Made by a program: the position numbers and the translations under genes. A stretch of DNA of 64,000 nt from Spirosoma endbachense (GTDB lineage Bacteria > Bacteroidota > Bacteroidia > Cytophagales > Spirosomataceae), in NCBI RefSeq assembly GCF_010233585.1, contig NZ_CP045997.1, positions 2,045,237 through 2,109,236 of the forward strand. Reading direction: 5' to 3'. Shown here piece after piece: positions 41,964 to 51,757 of the stretch. Each line of letters starts with the position of its first letter. The first letter of the stretch is position 1. The notes under the pieces are model-generated. The model was not told the origin of the DNA. It made no database searches and was given only the letters and a program-made list of their open reading frames with translations.

Positions 41964-43508
41964 ATGACTCGTACCCTTGTGGTATTGCTTGTGTTTGGCT
42001 TGATAACTCCTGACTTGTTCGCTCAACGAACAACCGGCGATACAACCTACAAACAGCCCCACCGCCCGCAATATCACTTTTCGCCCCGTGCGAACTGGAT
42101 CAATGACCCAAACGGTCTGGTTTACTACGATGGTGAATATCATCTTTTCTATCAATACAATCCATTGGGTATTCGCTGGGGCCACATGACCTGGGGGCAT
42201 GCGATTAGCCGCGATCTGGTTCACTGGCAGGAACTTCCACCGGCTATACCCGAAGAAGGGGAAACCATGATTTACTCGGGGAGCTGTGTCATCGATAAAA
42301 CCAACACAAGTGGTTTCGGACAGGACGGTCGCGTGCCGATGGTGGCTATTTATACGGGGGCACGTCCGGATAACCAGAGTCAGCATATTGCCTATAGTCT
42401 GGACAAAGGCCGCACCTGGACCAAATATGCCAGCAATCCGATTATTGATTTAAAACAGAAAGATTTCCGTGATCCAAAGGTATTCTGGTATGAACCCAGT
42501 CAGCACTGGGTAATGATCGTTTTATTGCCAACCGACAGGAAAGCCCTGTTCTATAAGTCGCCCAATTTGAAAGTGTGGACTAAAACCGGTGAGTTTACGG
42601 CTGCTGATAGCCCTGCCACCGTTTGGGAATGTCCTGATCTGGTTGAAGTTCCGGTCGATGGCACGATCGAGCGGAAATGGGTGCTGTTGCTGTCGATGGG
42701 CAATAATGCCCCCGCTGGCGGTTCAGGTATGCAATATTACGTGGGCCGCTTCAACGGGTCAACGTTCATCAATGAATCGAAGCCCGGCGAGCAACGCTAT
42801 GTCGATTGGGGAAAAGATTATTATGCCGCCATTACGTTCAATAATTTACCAAGGCGTGGTAACCGGGGAGCTATCAGCATCGGCTGGATGAACAATTTAC
42901 AGTATGCCAGCGAGATTCCAACCACGCCTTTTCGGGGCACAATGACCTTACCGCGCGAACTCAGGCTCGCTAAAATGCCCGCCCCTGTTGCCCGTTATGA
43001 GTTACGCCAACAGCCGATACAGGAATTAAAACCGTTACTTGGTACCAGTTTCCAGTGGACTGGAACCGACGTTGCTCAACTGAACCAAAGCCTGGCCAGC
43101 AATAGCCTTGCCGGTGACACCTACTGGCTTCAGCTCGAATTAGAAGCGGCCAAAACCGGCGTAGGTGTTCGTGTAAAAAAAGAGGAAGCAGCACAGGGAA
43201 AAGGTGAAGAAACCGTTATTGGTTATGACCCTGCGAAACAACAGGTTTATGTTGATCGAAGCCGATCCGGTCAGGTAGCGTTCAAAAAGGAATTTACAGG
43301 ACGATTTACGGCTCCGCTTAAACCACAAAACGGCCGGATTTCGTTACAGATATGGGTCGATCGGTCATCGGTCGAAGTCTTTGGCAACAATGGCGAAATA
43401 ACCTTAACGAATCAGATCTTCCCGAAGCCTGAAAGTAGAGGGATAGAATTTTTTGGGGATGGGCTCCGTTCGGTGCTTATCCGCTCCGTTGAGCCGATCT
43501 GGAAATGA
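41964..43508 (+). CDS. secreted GH32 fructan beta-fructosidase (levanase/inulinase type)
   Basis: 514 residues with a signal peptide (LVVLLVFGLITPDLFAQ). The five-bladed propeller carries the catalytic triad: WINDPNG with nucleophile Asp48, FRDPKVFW with Asp170 as transition-state stabiliser, and WECPDL with acid/base Glu222. The C-terminal beta-sandwich module follows from about residue 350 (VDRSSVEVFGNNGEITLTNQ). It hydrolyses levan, inulin or sucrose. No SusC/SusD pair or fructokinase is adjacent, so this is not a classical fructan utilisation locus. Confidence 0.93.
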   Translation: MTRTLVVLLVFGLITPDLFAQRTTGDTTYKQPHRPQYHFSPRANWINDPNGLVYYDGEYHLFYQYNPLGIRWGHMTWGHAISRDLVHWQELPPAIPEEGETMIYSGSCVIDKTNTSGFGQDGRVPMVAIYTGARPDNQSQHIAYSLDKGRTWTKYASNPIIDLKQKDFRDPKVFWYEPSQHWVMIVLLPTDRKALFYKSPNLKVWTKTGEFTAADSPATVWECPDLVEVPVDGTIERKWVLLLSMGNNAPAGGSGMQYYVGRFNGSTFINESKPGEQRYVDWGKDYYAAITFNNLPRRGNRGAISIGWMNNLQYASEIPTTPFRGTMTLPRELRLAKMPAPVARYELRQQPIQELKPLLGTSFQWTGTDVAQLNQSLASNSLAGDTYWLQLELEAAKTGVGVRVKKEEAAQGKGEETVIGYDPAKQQVYVDRSRSGQVAFKKEFTGRFTAPLKPQNGRISLQIWVDRSSVEVFGNNGEITLTNQIFPKPESRGIEFFGDGLRSVLIRSVEPIWK

Positions 43509-43652
43509 CAAGCTGGACACTGGATGTCAGATAATCGATGCCGGACTTGCTCCCGCATCTGGTCTAATAGCCATTATCCCTTAAATTTTCTTAAATTAGG
43601 CGATTCGCCCGTCGAAATCATTATTTTTGTCTCTATTAACACGAACCCCTGA

Positions 43653-44534
43653 ATGGCTCGTACAAAGAAAAAAGTAGGTGCGTACCCCAGCGGCATGATT
43701 CTGTTTAGTCTGACGCTGGCTCTGTTTTTGATTGGGTTCTGCGGAATGCTGGCTATCCAGTCGAAGCGGGTGGTGACCTATATTCGTGAAAATTACGAAA
43801 TGCGGGCTTTTCTGGATAAAGGGCTCAGCGATGTAAAACTGACAAAACTGTCGAAGATCATCGCCGAAAAGCCTTATATTCTAAAAGCCAAAGGAGCCGC
43901 CCAGGTAACTTTTGTCCCGAAAGACGTAGCAGCAAAAGAATTTATTGCCGAAACCAAAGAGGATTTCTCGAAGTTTCTAGGCGAAAATCCCTTACGTGAC
44001 AGTTACCGGATCAAATTAACGGAAGAGTATTTCGAAGAAGCGAAACTTCAACAGGTAAAACAGGATCTGGAAGAGGTCGATGGCGTTTTTGAGGTAGTTT
44101 ATCAGGAAAATCTGGTTGACAACATCAACCGCAACATCACGAAAATTTATGCCGTGATGTCAGCTTTTGCGCTAATATTGCTGTTGATTATTGTTGTTCT
44201 GATGAACAATACCATCCGGTTAGCGCTCCATTCGCAGCGAATGCTGATCCGGAGTATGCAACTGGTCGGAGCAACAAACGGTTTCATAACGCGGCCTTTT
44301 CTGGGGCGAGGTATGTGGCAGGGGCTCCTGGCAGGTGTCATTGCGGTTGTATTATTGCTGGTTGGTCTACAGGTTGCGATTCATAATCTGCCCGAACTGG
44401 CTATGTTTCAGGACCCTCAGAAGCTTATGTTCCTGTTGGCAGGAATCGTTGGACTGGGTGTTCTGATTGGTTTTCTAAGCACGTTCCAGGCTGTGAATCG
44501 GTATCTGGGCATGACGCTGGATGAACTGTACTAA
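43653..44534 (+). CDS. ftsX: cell-division permease FtsX
   Basis: 293 residues. One N-terminal transmembrane helix (GMILFSLTLALFLIGFCGML), a periplasmic domain to about residue 165 (YEMRAFLDKGLSDVKLTKLS and onwards), then three helices (AVMSAFALILLLIIVVLMNN, LLAGVIAVVLLLVGLQVAI, LMFLLAGIVGLGVLIGFLS). The LVGATNGFITRPFLGRGMWQ motif between helices is the FtsX permease hallmark. With FtsE it controls peptidoglycan hydrolases at the septum; ftsE is not in the window. TATTTTTG at 43622-43629 is a possible -7 element. DUF3098, uppP, truB and ribF follow, a conserved Bacteroidota gene order in my recollection. Confidence 0.9.
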   Translation: MARTKKKVGAYPSGMILFSLTLALFLIGFCGMLAIQSKRVVTYIRENYEMRAFLDKGLSDVKLTKLSKIIAEKPYILKAKGAAQVTFVPKDVAAKEFIAETKEDFSKFLGENPLRDSYRIKLTEEYFEEAKLQQVKQDLEEVDGVFEVVYQENLVDNINRNITKIYAVMSAFALILLLIIVVLMNNTIRLALHSQRMLIRSMQLVGATNGFITRPFLGRGMWQGLLAGVIAVVLLLVGLQVAIHNLPELAMFQDPQKLMFLLAGIVGLGVLIGFLSTFQAVNRYLGMTLDELY

Positions 44535-44635
44535 TTTATAGTTTTCGGTTTTTGCTTATACATTCCCAGTAGTGTGTAACCACGAACAGTAAACCAATTT
44601 TAAGGTTACACAAAGAGTATAACTGACTTACGAAC

Positions 44636-44977
44636 ATGGCAAAAGACAAACAATATAGCTCGGCTACGTTGACTCGCGACGAACCCGCCAAGAAGGTACC
44701 GGCCAGTACGACACCGGTCGCAAAACCGGCACCACTACGGACGTCGGCTTCTGAACCTACCCGTCGGGAAACAGCAGCCGCAGCGCTACCATTTGGTCGT
44801 CAGAACTATGTATTGATGCTGGCGGGCATTGCTACTATTCTGGCTGGCTTCTTTATCATGAGCCTCGATAAAGAAGAATTCGGCTTTGGTTTTCTGGGCC
44901 TCACCCTCGGTCCTATTGTGGTTATGAGTGGTTTCGTTATTGAATTTTTTGCTATTCTCGCCCGGCCCAAGGCATAA
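44636..44977 (+). CDS. DUF3098 membrane protein
   Basis: 113 residues. An N-terminal disordered stretch rich in Lys, Pro and Ala (to about 55) is followed by two helices: NYVLMLAGIATILAGFFIMS and LGLTLGPIVVMSGFVIEFFA. PFGRQNYVLMLAG and DKEEFGFGFLGLTLGPI are the signature of the Bacteroidota family DUF3098. Function is unknown; its constant position between ftsX and uppP suggests a link to cell-envelope division or lipid carrier recycling. Confidence 0.85.
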   Translation: MAKDKQYSSATLTRDEPAKKVPASTTPVAKPAPLRTSASEPTRRETAAAALPFGRQNYVLMLAGIATILAGFFIMSLDKEEFGFGFLGLTLGPIVVMSGFVIEFFAILARPKA

Positions 44978-44986
44978 CTGTTTATG

Positions 44987-45062
44987 GTTTAGGGTATTCG
45001 GTTTACGGTTGGCTGATGAGCGAATGTTTGCGTCAACCTCCTATAAGCCGAATACCTTAAAC
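44987..45062. repeat. intergenic hairpin between DUF3098 and uppP genes (TTTATGGTTT-type)
   Basis: GTTTAGGGTATTCGG (44987-45001) pairs with CCGAATACCTTAAAC (45048-45062), 15 pairs with one G-U, around a 46-base loop. The left arm context ACTGTTTATGGTTTAGG resembles words before PAP2 copy 1, after ftsX and between pgl and zwf. Confidence 0.6.
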
Positions 45063-45076
45063 TGTATAACCACTAT

Positions 45077-45922
45077 ATGGACCTGATTCACGCTATTGCG
45101 CTGGCCATCATTGAGGGATTGACCGAGTTTCTGCCGGTTTCCTCAACGGGCCACATGATTATTTACTCCTCTCTGGCTGGCATTGCCGGTAATGAATTCA
45201 CTAAACTTTACACCGTCGACGTTCAATTCGGTTGCATTCTGTCGGTATTAGTGCTTTATCACCGTCGTTTCATGACGAATGCCCGAACGGGTACATTTAC
45301 CGTTCCCAGCTATTTAAAGTCCTTTCCACCGAAGTTGCAGCCAATGCTGGATTTTTACAGCAAAATCCTGATTGCTTTCCTGCCTGCCGCCGTTATTGGT
45401 TTTTTACTGAATGACTTTATCGACTCGCTGCTCGAAAACGTGGTTGTTGTGGCCATAATGCTGCTTTTAGGCGGTATTATTCTGGTCTTCATCGATCGTA
45501 TCGTGACCCGGCAGCCTAAAGACGGCGACGTGACTGTTGCCGATGCTATTCGCATCGGCTTTTTTCAGTGTATTGCTATGGTTCCGGGCGTATCGCGGTC
45601 GGCGGCAACGATCATTGGTGGTATGTTTCAGGGACTAACACGGACGCAGGCGGCCGAATTCTCGTTCTTTCTGGCCGTTCCTACCATGGCGGCTGCGTCG
45701 GGTTATAAGCTGCTGAAAACCTACAAACTCCTCCAGCCCGCCGATTATCAGACATTGCTTATCGGTAATGTGATTGCCTTCATCGTCGGCATGCTGGCCA
45801 TTCGGGGATTCGTTGGTTTCCTGACACGCTACGGTTTCAAGGTGTTCGGATATTATCGCATTGTACTTGGCTTATTGCTGTTAGGTTTAGTAGCCGCTGG
45901 CGTTAAACTGGACGTCATTTAA
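45077..45922 (+). CDS. uppP: undecaprenyl-diphosphatase (bacitracin resistance)
   Basis: 281 residues, polytopic. The N-terminal signature AIIEGLTEFLPVSSTGHMII (Glu and PVSSTGH motif) and the second PGVSRSAATIIGGM motif form the active site of the BacA/UppP family. About eight membrane helices are visible. It recycles undecaprenyl pyrophosphate to the monophosphate for peptidoglycan and polysaccharide synthesis. It belongs to the ftsX-DUF3098-uppP-truB-ribF run. Confidence 0.95.
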   Translation: MDLIHAIALAIIEGLTEFLPVSSTGHMIIYSSLAGIAGNEFTKLYTVDVQFGCILSVLVLYHRRFMTNARTGTFTVPSYLKSFPPKLQPMLDFYSKILIAFLPAAVIGFLLNDFIDSLLENVVVVAIMLLLGGIILVFIDRIVTRQPKDGDVTVADAIRIGFFQCIAMVPGVSRSAATIIGGMFQGLTRTQAAEFSFFLAVPTMAAASGYKLLKTYKLLQPADYQTLLIGNVIAFIVGMLAIRGFVGFLTRYGFKVFGYYRIVLGLLLLGLVAAGVKLDVI

Positions 45923-45940
45923 TACCTACTCCTGGTCAAT

Positions 45941-45994
45941 AAAGAAGCATAGAGGTTCGCAGAGACTCAACTCCGTGTATCTTTGTGCTTCTTT
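45941..45994. repeat. intergenic inverted repeat with promoter-like element before truB
   Basis: AAAGAAGCA (45941-45949) and TGCTTCTTT (45986-45994) are inverted copies. TATCTTTG at 45978-45985 fits the -7 consensus TAnnTTTG, so transcription could begin near 45990, just ahead of the chosen truB GTG. This repeat resembles a wordy intergenic type I have seen in other Bacteroidota (recollection). Confidence 0.45.
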
Positions 45995-46004
45995 TCTATT
46001 TTTT

Positions 46005-46736
46005 GTGTCGCAAGAAAAAGCACCACCACACGTCCCCGGTCAGGCAGATCCGGGACAGGTCATACTCATTGACAAGCCACTCACCTGGACATCGTTCGAT
46101 GTGGCTAACAAGCTCAAATATGCCTGCAAATTCAAGAAAATCGGTCATGCGGGTACGCTCGACCCCCTTGCAACCGGTTTACTGATTCTGTGCACGGGTA
46201 AAATGACGAAGCAGATCGATCAATATCAGGCGCAGGAAAAAGAGTATACAGGCACGCTCATGTTAGGCAAAACCACTCCATCGGTCGATCTCGAAACAGC
46301 CTTCGATGCCGAGTTTGATACGACCGGCATCACAACTGAACAAGTCCAGAATGCGGCCCATCAGCTTACCGGCGACATCCTGCAGGTACCGCCCATTTAT
46401 TCGGCCGTTCGTGTCAACGGGGAGCGTCTTTATGAGAAAGCCCGCCGTGGAGAAACGGCAGACGGAATCGAGGGTGGCATCAAATCACGACAGGTTACGG
46501 TTTCCGTATTTGAGGTAAATACCGATCGGCTTCCAGAAGTTGATTTCCGCATCGTATGTTCTAAAGGCACGTATATTCGCAGTCTGGTACGCGACCTTGG
46601 CCTATTACTCAACAATGGTGCCTACATGAGCGCCCTTCGCCGGACACGCATTGGTAACTTCCGGATAGCCGATGCCGATACGCTCGAACGTTTTATTGCC
46701 AAGTGCCGCCCAGAAACAGGCCCCCCAATGCTATGA
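46005..46736 (+). CDS. truB: tRNA pseudouridine-55 synthase
   Basis: 243 residues from GTG at 46005 (V/M-SQEKAPPHVPG). The longer frame from GTG at 45975 would start inside an inverted repeat, and homologues begin near the chosen site. VILIDKPLTWTSFDVANKLK and GHAGTLDPLATGLL contain the catalytic Asp; KEYTGTLMLGKTTPSVDLE and VCSKGTYIRSLVRDLG are further TruB blocks. It makes Psi55 in the T loop of tRNAs. Its stop overlaps the ribF start by 4 bases (ATGA), so the pair is coupled. Confidence 0.92.
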   Translation: MSQEKAPPHVPGQADPGQVILIDKPLTWTSFDVANKLKYACKFKKIGHAGTLDPLATGLLILCTGKMTKQIDQYQAQEKEYTGTLMLGKTTPSVDLETAFDAEFDTTGITTEQVQNAAHQLTGDILQVPPIYSAVRVNGERLYEKARRGETADGIEGGIKSRQVTVSVFEVNTDRLPEVDFRIVCSKGTYIRSLVRDLGLLLNNGAYMSALRRTRIGNFRIADADTLERFIAKCRPETGPPML

Positions 46737-47662
46737 TAGTTCACCGTGGTTTAGATGATATTTCTCCGCTTACTAACGCCGTAGTTACCAGTGGCACCTT
46801 CGATGGTGTCCATCGCGGTCATCAGACAATTCTGGCCCGACTTACGGAGGTTGCTCAAACCAGTGAGGGCGAATCTGTTCTGATTACCTATTGGCCGCAC
46901 CCGCGCACGGTCGTTTCTAACGATAGCCAGGATCTTAAGTTATTGACGACGCTGGACGAAAAAATCGAGTTGATCGAACAGGCTGGTGTCAATCATCTGG
47001 TTGCTATTCCATTTACGCGATCATTTTCCGAACTAACGTCTGAGCAGTATATCCGGCAGATTTTAATTGATAAGATCGGGACGAAGAAACTCGTGATTGG
47101 ATATGACCACCGCTTCGGCCGTGACCGCGAAGGAGGTTTCGACTACATTCAGGCCCACCAGAGCGAATATGGCTTTGAAGTAGAAGAAATTCCCCGCCAG
47201 GACGTAGAAGCGGTAGGAGTCAGTTCGTCAAAAATCCGGACAGCTTTACAGGAAGGTAATATTCATACGGCCAACTTGTTTTTAGGGCGTCAGTACAATC
47301 TGACAGGAACCATCGTGAAAGGTCAGCAACTCGGTCGAACCATTGGCTTTCCAACGGCCAATCTCCAGGTAGATGACCTCATTAAGCTCGTTCCGGCCAA
47401 CGGCGTGTATGCGGTTGACGTCGTTCAGGCGGGTCAGGTATACGGTGGAATGCTTAATATCGGCTTCCGCCCAACCGTTGCCGGAACCCATCAGACCATC
47501 GAGACGTATATTTTTGACTTCGATAAAGACATTTACGGCGAACACATGACCCTCCGCTTCAGGGAGTTTCTACGCCCCGAGCAGAAGTTCGAGGGCCTGC
47601 CTGCCCTGGTAGCCCAGTTGAAGCGTGACGAAGAAACGGCACGGGCCATACTACAGAGCTGA
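46733..47662 (+). CDS. ribF: bifunctional riboflavin kinase/FAD synthetase
   Basis: 309 residues from ATG at 46733, which overlaps the truB stop; the longer frame lacks homology. The N-terminal FAD synthetase (nucleotidyltransferase) domain has TSGTFDGVHRGHQTILARL and later GYDHRFGRDREGG. The C-terminal flavokinase domain starts near 185 with GTIVKGQQLGRTIGFPTANL and includes NGVYAVDV and LNIGFRPTVAGTHQTIETYI. It converts riboflavin to FMN and FAD. Pairing truB with ribF is common in many phyla. Confidence 0.95.
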   Translation: MIVHRGLDDISPLTNAVVTSGTFDGVHRGHQTILARLTEVAQTSEGESVLITYWPHPRTVVSNDSQDLKLLTTLDEKIELIEQAGVNHLVAIPFTRSFSELTSEQYIRQILIDKIGTKKLVIGYDHRFGRDREGGFDYIQAHQSEYGFEVEEIPRQDVEAVGVSSSKIRTALQEGNIHTANLFLGRQYNLTGTIVKGQQLGRTIGFPTANLQVDDLIKLVPANGVYAVDVVQAGQVYGGMLNIGFRPTVAGTHQTIETYIFDFDKDIYGEHMTLRFREFLRPEQKFEGLPALVAQLKRDEETARAILQS

Positions 47663-47682
47663 CCGGCTGATTTTAGGTGCAT

Positions 47683-48213
47683 TTATAACCTATTGAGGCC
47701 CATCGATTCATAGTCCTTTCTGGTCAATTCAGGGATTAAAGCCGACAAGTCTTTTAGTGCTGGCAACAAGCCCGTCAGGTCATTATTTTTAGATAACCTT
47801 GACGAAAAATTAGTAATTAGCGCATTAGAACACAGCCCCACCAGCAAATCGATTTCAGCAAATGAAAGTTTAGCATAATGGCCTGCAATCTGAACCAAGG
47901 CACTTTTCTTGCCGGGTATGATCGTACTGAACAGCCGATTCCCTTCAGCGGCATACATGACCGGGTCAATATTGACAGAAAGCCAGAATGGAAGAGCATC
48001 TTCGGCAAAACGCGTATGGTTGACCATAACCCGATACATCAGATTACGGCCGATGTCGGACTGAAGTTGTCGATGAAGACAGGCTATTATTAAACCAGTG
48101 ATCAACCGATTAGCCTGCTTAATACGACCAGGCTGGCTGGTAAATTGATCAATTTTAGATAAATAAGCATCGGAATTAAGTAATTCTTCAATAAACATAG
48201 ATGTGTTTTCCAT
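47683..48213 (-). CDS. uncharacterised protein, possibly DUF937-like
   Basis: 176 residues, no signal peptide, no membrane helix. It reads as a bundle of amphipathic helices with a rhythm (ALVQIAGHYAKLSFAEIDLL followed by VGLCSNALITNFSSRLSK) that recalls DUF937 proteins (helical, often fused to OmpA), but the GxxxxG markers are weak and I would not insist. It converges on ribF with a 20-base gap and diverges from maeB. Function unknown. Confidence 0.45.
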   Translation of the reverse strand: MENTSMFIEELLNSDAYLSKIDQFTSQPGRIKQANRLITGLIIACLHRQLQSDIGRNLMYRVMVNHTRFAEDALPFWLSVNIDPVMYAAEGNRLFSTIIPGKKSALVQIAGHYAKLSFAEIDLLVGLCSNALITNFSSRLSKNNDLTGLLPALKDLSALIPELTRKDYESMGLNRL

Positions 48214-48371
48214 GGATCGTTACGGTTATTCTTGCCTGCAATGTAGTTTGTTTTCTATACTTACGAAAAACATAGTACCCGGTTTCTTAAACATCAAATA
48301 AATCCCGTTTATCTATTTTACGTACCTTCGCGCTCCGAACCGTACCCTAAACGATCATCAACCAAACTGTT

Positions 48372-50639
48372 ATGCAACAGAAAATCCGGCGCGAAGATGC
48401 CCTTGATTACCACGCCAAGGGGCGTCCGGGTAAACTCGAAGTCATCCCGACGAAAGAATACAGTACCCAACGTGATCTCTCTCTTGCTTACTCTCCGGGC
48501 GTGGCCGAACCGTGTCTGGCCATTGAAGCCAACCCCGATGATGCCTACAAATACACCGCTAAGGGTAACCTCGTCGCTGTTATCAGTAACGGAACAGCCG
48601 TTTTAGGCTTAGGCGATATTGGCGCTGCGGCCAGCAAACCCGTTATGGAGGGTAAAGGATTGCTGTTCAAAATCTATGCCGATATCGATGTTTTTGATAT
48701 CGAACTTAATACGAAAGATATTGACGAGTTCGCCCGAACCGTTAAGATTCTTGAGCCAACCTTCGGCGGTGTAAACCTGGAGGACATCAAGGCCCCTGAA
48801 TGCTTTGAAATTGAAGAACGGATTAAGCGTGAACTGAATATTCCGGTCATGCACGATGATCAGCATGGAACGGCTATTGTCAGTGGAGCGGCTTTACTCA
48901 ACGCCCTTGAACTGGTTGGCAAGCAGATCGAAACGGCTCAGTTCGTATTTATGGGAGCTGGAGCTGCGGCTATTTCCTGTGCACGGCAGTATGTGGCCTT
49001 AGGCGCGAAGCTTGAGAACATCGTTATGTTCGACGTGAATGGGCCACTTCGCACCGACCGCACCGACCTGAGCGAGATCATGCGGCCTTTTGCAACCTCC
49101 CGTAATATTCAGTCACTGGCCGATGCATTTGCCGGAGCGGATGTATTTGTTGGTTTGTCGAAAGGCAATATTATTGGTCAGGATCTGATTCGTTCGATGG
49201 CCAGCGATGCGATTGTGTTCGCTATGGCCAATCCAACGCCCGAAATCAGCTACGAAGATGCCATGGCTGCCCGACCCGATATTATCATGGCAACGGGCCG
49301 TTCAGACTACCCGAACCAGGTCAACAATGTACTTGGCTTCCCCTACATCTTTCGGGGTGCGCTCGACGTTCGGGCTACTGAAATCAATGAGGCCATGAAG
49401 CTGGCGGCAACCTACGCTCTGGCAGAATTGGCCAAAAAACCTGTGCCTGATATCGTTAACCTGGCCTACGGCGAAGACAACATGGTGTTTAGCCGAACGT
49501 ATATCCTGCCAAAGCCGGTTGATCCACGTCTACTGGCCACCGTTGCGCCCGCTGTAGCGAAAGCGGCCATTGAATCGGGCGTAGCCCGGATGCCTATTAC
49601 CGACTGGGATGCTTATGAGCAGCAACTCGCCCGGCGACTGGGCCAGGATAATCAGATTTCGCGGGTTATTCTGACCAAAGCAAAGACAAATCCAAAGCGT
49701 GTTGTGTTTGCCGATGCAGAAAACCTGAAAGTGCTCAAAGCGGCTCAACAGGTTCGGGATGAGGGCATTGCCTTCCCAATTCTACTGGGCGAAACCGATA
49801 AGATCCAGCAAATTATTAAAGACAATAGCCTGGATCTGGGTCAAATACCAATTATCGACCCGCGTGCACCCGAGCAGAATGTATTGATTGAACGCTTTGC
49901 CGACATCTATTTTGAGAAACGAAAGCGAAAGGGCGTCAATGCCACCGAAGCGCGCAAAATGATGTATTACCGCAATTACTTCGGTGCTATGATGGTCGAA
50001 ACGGGTGAGGCTGATGCGCTCATTTCGGGTCTCACGCGCAGTTATCCGGATACGATCCGGCCCGCTTTGCAGATAATCGGGAAAGAGCCGGGTGTGCAGA
50101 AAGTGGCCGGTATGTATATTTTGCTGACCAAACGTGGTCCGCTGTTTTTCTCTGACACAACGGTCAATTTTAACCCAACGGCCGAAGAGATCGTTGAAAT
50201 CACAGAAATGACCGCCCGTACCGTTGAACGCTTCAACATTAAGCCTCGCATTGCTTTAGTGACCTATTCAAACTTCGGGAGTGCGAAGGGAGAAGATGCA
50301 GAAAAGATGAATCGGGCAGTCGAGATTTTACAAAAGAAGCACCCTGACCTCATCGTAGACGGCGAAATTCAGGCACACCTTGCCTTCAATACGGAGTTGC
50401 TTCAACAGAACCATCCGTTCAGTAAATTAGTAGGTGAAGGCGCGAATACGTTGATTTTCCCGAACCTCTCGGCCGCTAATATTGCCTACAACCTGATGTC
50501 GGAAACCGCCGGTTTCGACGCCATCGGGCCAATTCTACTGGGTATCCGTAAGCCAGTCTATGTTTTGCAGCTGGGTTCATCGGAACGCGAAATTGTCAAC
50601 ATGGTTGCCATTTCGGTAGTGGAAGCGCAGGGGAAATAA
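48372..50639 (+). CDS. maeB: NADP-dependent malic enzyme fused to a phosphate acetyltransferase-like domain
   Basis: 755 residues. Residues 1-430 form the malic enzyme: [58 protein letters not shown] and the NADP site [18 protein letters not shown]. Residues 430-755 are a Pta-like domain ([56 protein letters not shown]) that in MaeB proteins is regulatory, binding acetyl-CoA, rather than catalytic. It decarboxylates malate to pyruvate with NADPH production. TACCTTCG at 48323-48330 is a near match to a -7 element. Confidence 0.93.
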   Translation: MQQKIRREDALDYHAKGRPGKLEVIPTKEYSTQRDLSLAYSPGVAEPCLAIEANPDDAYKYTAKGNLVAVISNGTAVLGLGDIGAAASKPVMEGKGLLFKIYADIDVFDIELNTKDIDEFARTVKILEPTFGGVNLEDIKAPECFEIEERIKRELNIPVMHDDQHGTAIVSGAALLNALELVGKQIETAQFVFMGAGAAAISCARQYVALGAKLENIVMFDVNGPLRTDRTDLSEIMRPFATSRNIQSLADAFAGADVFVGLSKGNIIGQDLIRSMASDAIVFAMANPTPEISYEDAMAARPDIIMATGRSDYPNQVNNVLGFPYIFRGALDVRATEINEAMKLAATYALAELAKKPVPDIVNLAYGEDNMVFSRTYILPKPVDPRLLATVAPAVAKAAIESGVARMPITDWDAYEQQLARRLGQDNQISRVILTKAKTNPKRVVFADAENLKVLKAAQQVRDEGIAFPILLGETDKIQQIIKDNSLDLGQIPIIDPRAPEQNVLIERFADIYFEKRKRKGVNATEARKMMYYRNYFGAMMVETGEADALISGLTRSYPDTIRPALQIIGKEPGVQKVAGMYILLTKRGPLFFSDTTVNFNPTAEEIVEITEMTARTVERFNIKPRIALVTYSNFGSAKGEDAEKMNRAVEILQKKHPDLIVDGEIQAHLAFNTELLQQNHPFSKLVGEGANTLIFPNLSAANIAYNLMSETAGFDAIGPILLGIRKPVYVLQLGSSEREIVNMVAISVVEAQGK

Positions 50640-50657
50640 GTAGTAGAAGTGAGGAGT

Positions 50658-50716
50658 GGGGAGTGAGGAGTAGGAAGGAGTTGCTAGCATAAGTAGCTCC
50701 ACTATCCTCACTCCCC
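50658..50716. repeat. intergenic hairpin before trpS (GAGTGAGG-type)
   Basis: GGGGAGTGAGGA (50658-50669) pairs perfectly with TCCTCACTCCCC (50705-50716); flanking AGAAG and CTTCT words can extend it. The left arm contains tandem GAGGAGTG/GAGTGAGG words. Related words occur before hisD. Confidence 0.65.
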
Positions 50717-50735
50717 GCTTCTAATACTCAAAATT

Positions 50736-51716
50736 ATGGCACGCATATTAACTGGTATTCAAAGCAGCGGACGACCGCATTTAGGCAATATTCTGGGGGC
50801 CATCAAACCCGCCATCGACTTATCCAAACATCCAGACAACGAGTCATTTCTGTTCATCGCTGATTTACACTCCCTGACAACGATTAAGGATGGGCCAACG
50901 CGCCGGGAGTTTACAAAATCGGTAGCTGCAACCTGGCTGGCATTCGGTTTGGATACCAGCAAGAACACCTTCTGGAGACAGTCGCGGGTAGCCGAGCATA
51001 CCGAGTTATGCTGGTATCTGAGTTGCTTTACACCGATTCCGATGCTCAACAACGCAACCTCGTTCAAGGAAAAATCAGATCGGGCTACGGGTGCGGTGAA
51101 TACTGGCCTGTTTGTTTATCCGGTTTTGCAGGCTGCCGATATTCTGCTCTATGACGCCGAAATTATTCCCGTTGGGAAAGATCAGCGGCAACACATCGAA
51201 ATGACCCGCGACATTGCCAGTACGTTTAACCGGCAATACGACGATGAGGTGTTTGTTCTACCCGAACCGCGAATCGACGATCGGTTAATGACCATTCCCG
51301 GCATCGACGGCGCTAAGATGAGTAAGTCATACAACAACTACATCGATATTTTTCTGCCGGAAAATGAGTTGTGGAAAGTGATCAAGAAGATCAAATCTGA
51401 TTCGACGCCCCTGGAGGAACCGAAGAATCCAGATACCGACATTACATTTCAGCTGTATTCGCTGTTGGCGTCGGTTGAGCAGACCGCAGCCTTGCGTGGC
51501 CTATATGAAGGTGGCAATTATGGCTACGGAACGGCTAAAAAAGCGCTCTACGAACTCATTCTCAGCCAGTTCGCTACAGAGCGTGAACGATACAATTACT
51601 ACATAATTGACAATCCGGATGCGCTTGAAGCCGAACTTCAGGCTGGAGAAGAAAAAGCCCGCGCTGTGGCCGGAAAAACCATTGCGCGGGTTCGGGAAAA
51701 ATTAGGCTTTAATTAA
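50736..51716 (+). CDS. trpS: tryptophanyl-tRNA synthetase
   Basis: 326 residues, class I synthetase. The HIGH motif appears as PHLGNILGA (14-22), the KMSKS motif as GAKMSKSYNNYID (near 192-204), and the Trp-site region as VYPVLQAADILLYDAEIIPV with GKDQRQHIEMTRDIA. Length and motifs are canonical. It is preceded by a hairpin that might be a regulatory leader structure, though no Trp-rich leader peptide was seen in the 96-base gap. Confidence 0.95.
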   Translation: MARILTGIQSSGRPHLGNILGAIKPAIDLSKHPDNESFLFIADLHSLTTIKDGPTRREFTKSVAATWLAFGLDTSKNTFWRQSRVAEHTELCWYLSCFTPIPMLNNATSFKEKSDRATGAVNTGLFVYPVLQAADILLYDAEIIPVGKDQRQHIEMTRDIASTFNRQYDDEVFVLPEPRIDDRLMTIPGIDGAKMSKSYNNYIDIFLPENELWKVIKKIKSDSTPLEEPKNPDTDITFQLYSLLASVEQTAALRGLYEGGNYGYGTAKKALYELILSQFATERERYNYYIIDNPDALEAELQAGEEKARAVAGKTIARVREKLGFN

Positions 51717-51757
51717 AAAAGTAATGTGGATCGAACGATCGGCCCACGTTACTTTTT
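51716..51757. terminator. bidirectional terminator between trpS and pgl
   Basis: Arms 51716-51729 (AAAAAGTAATGTGG) and 51744-51757 (CCACGTTACTTTTT) pair with one G-T, around a 14-base loop with its own ATCG palindrome. A-run and T-run ends suit termination of both converging genes. Confidence 0.8.

Noticed and set aside
41964..43508. complete fructan utilisation locus around the GH32 gene
   Set aside because: No SusC/SusD, fructokinase or hybrid regulator nearby.
50640..50735. Trp leader peptide before trpS
   Set aside because: No short frame with consecutive TGG codons in the gap.
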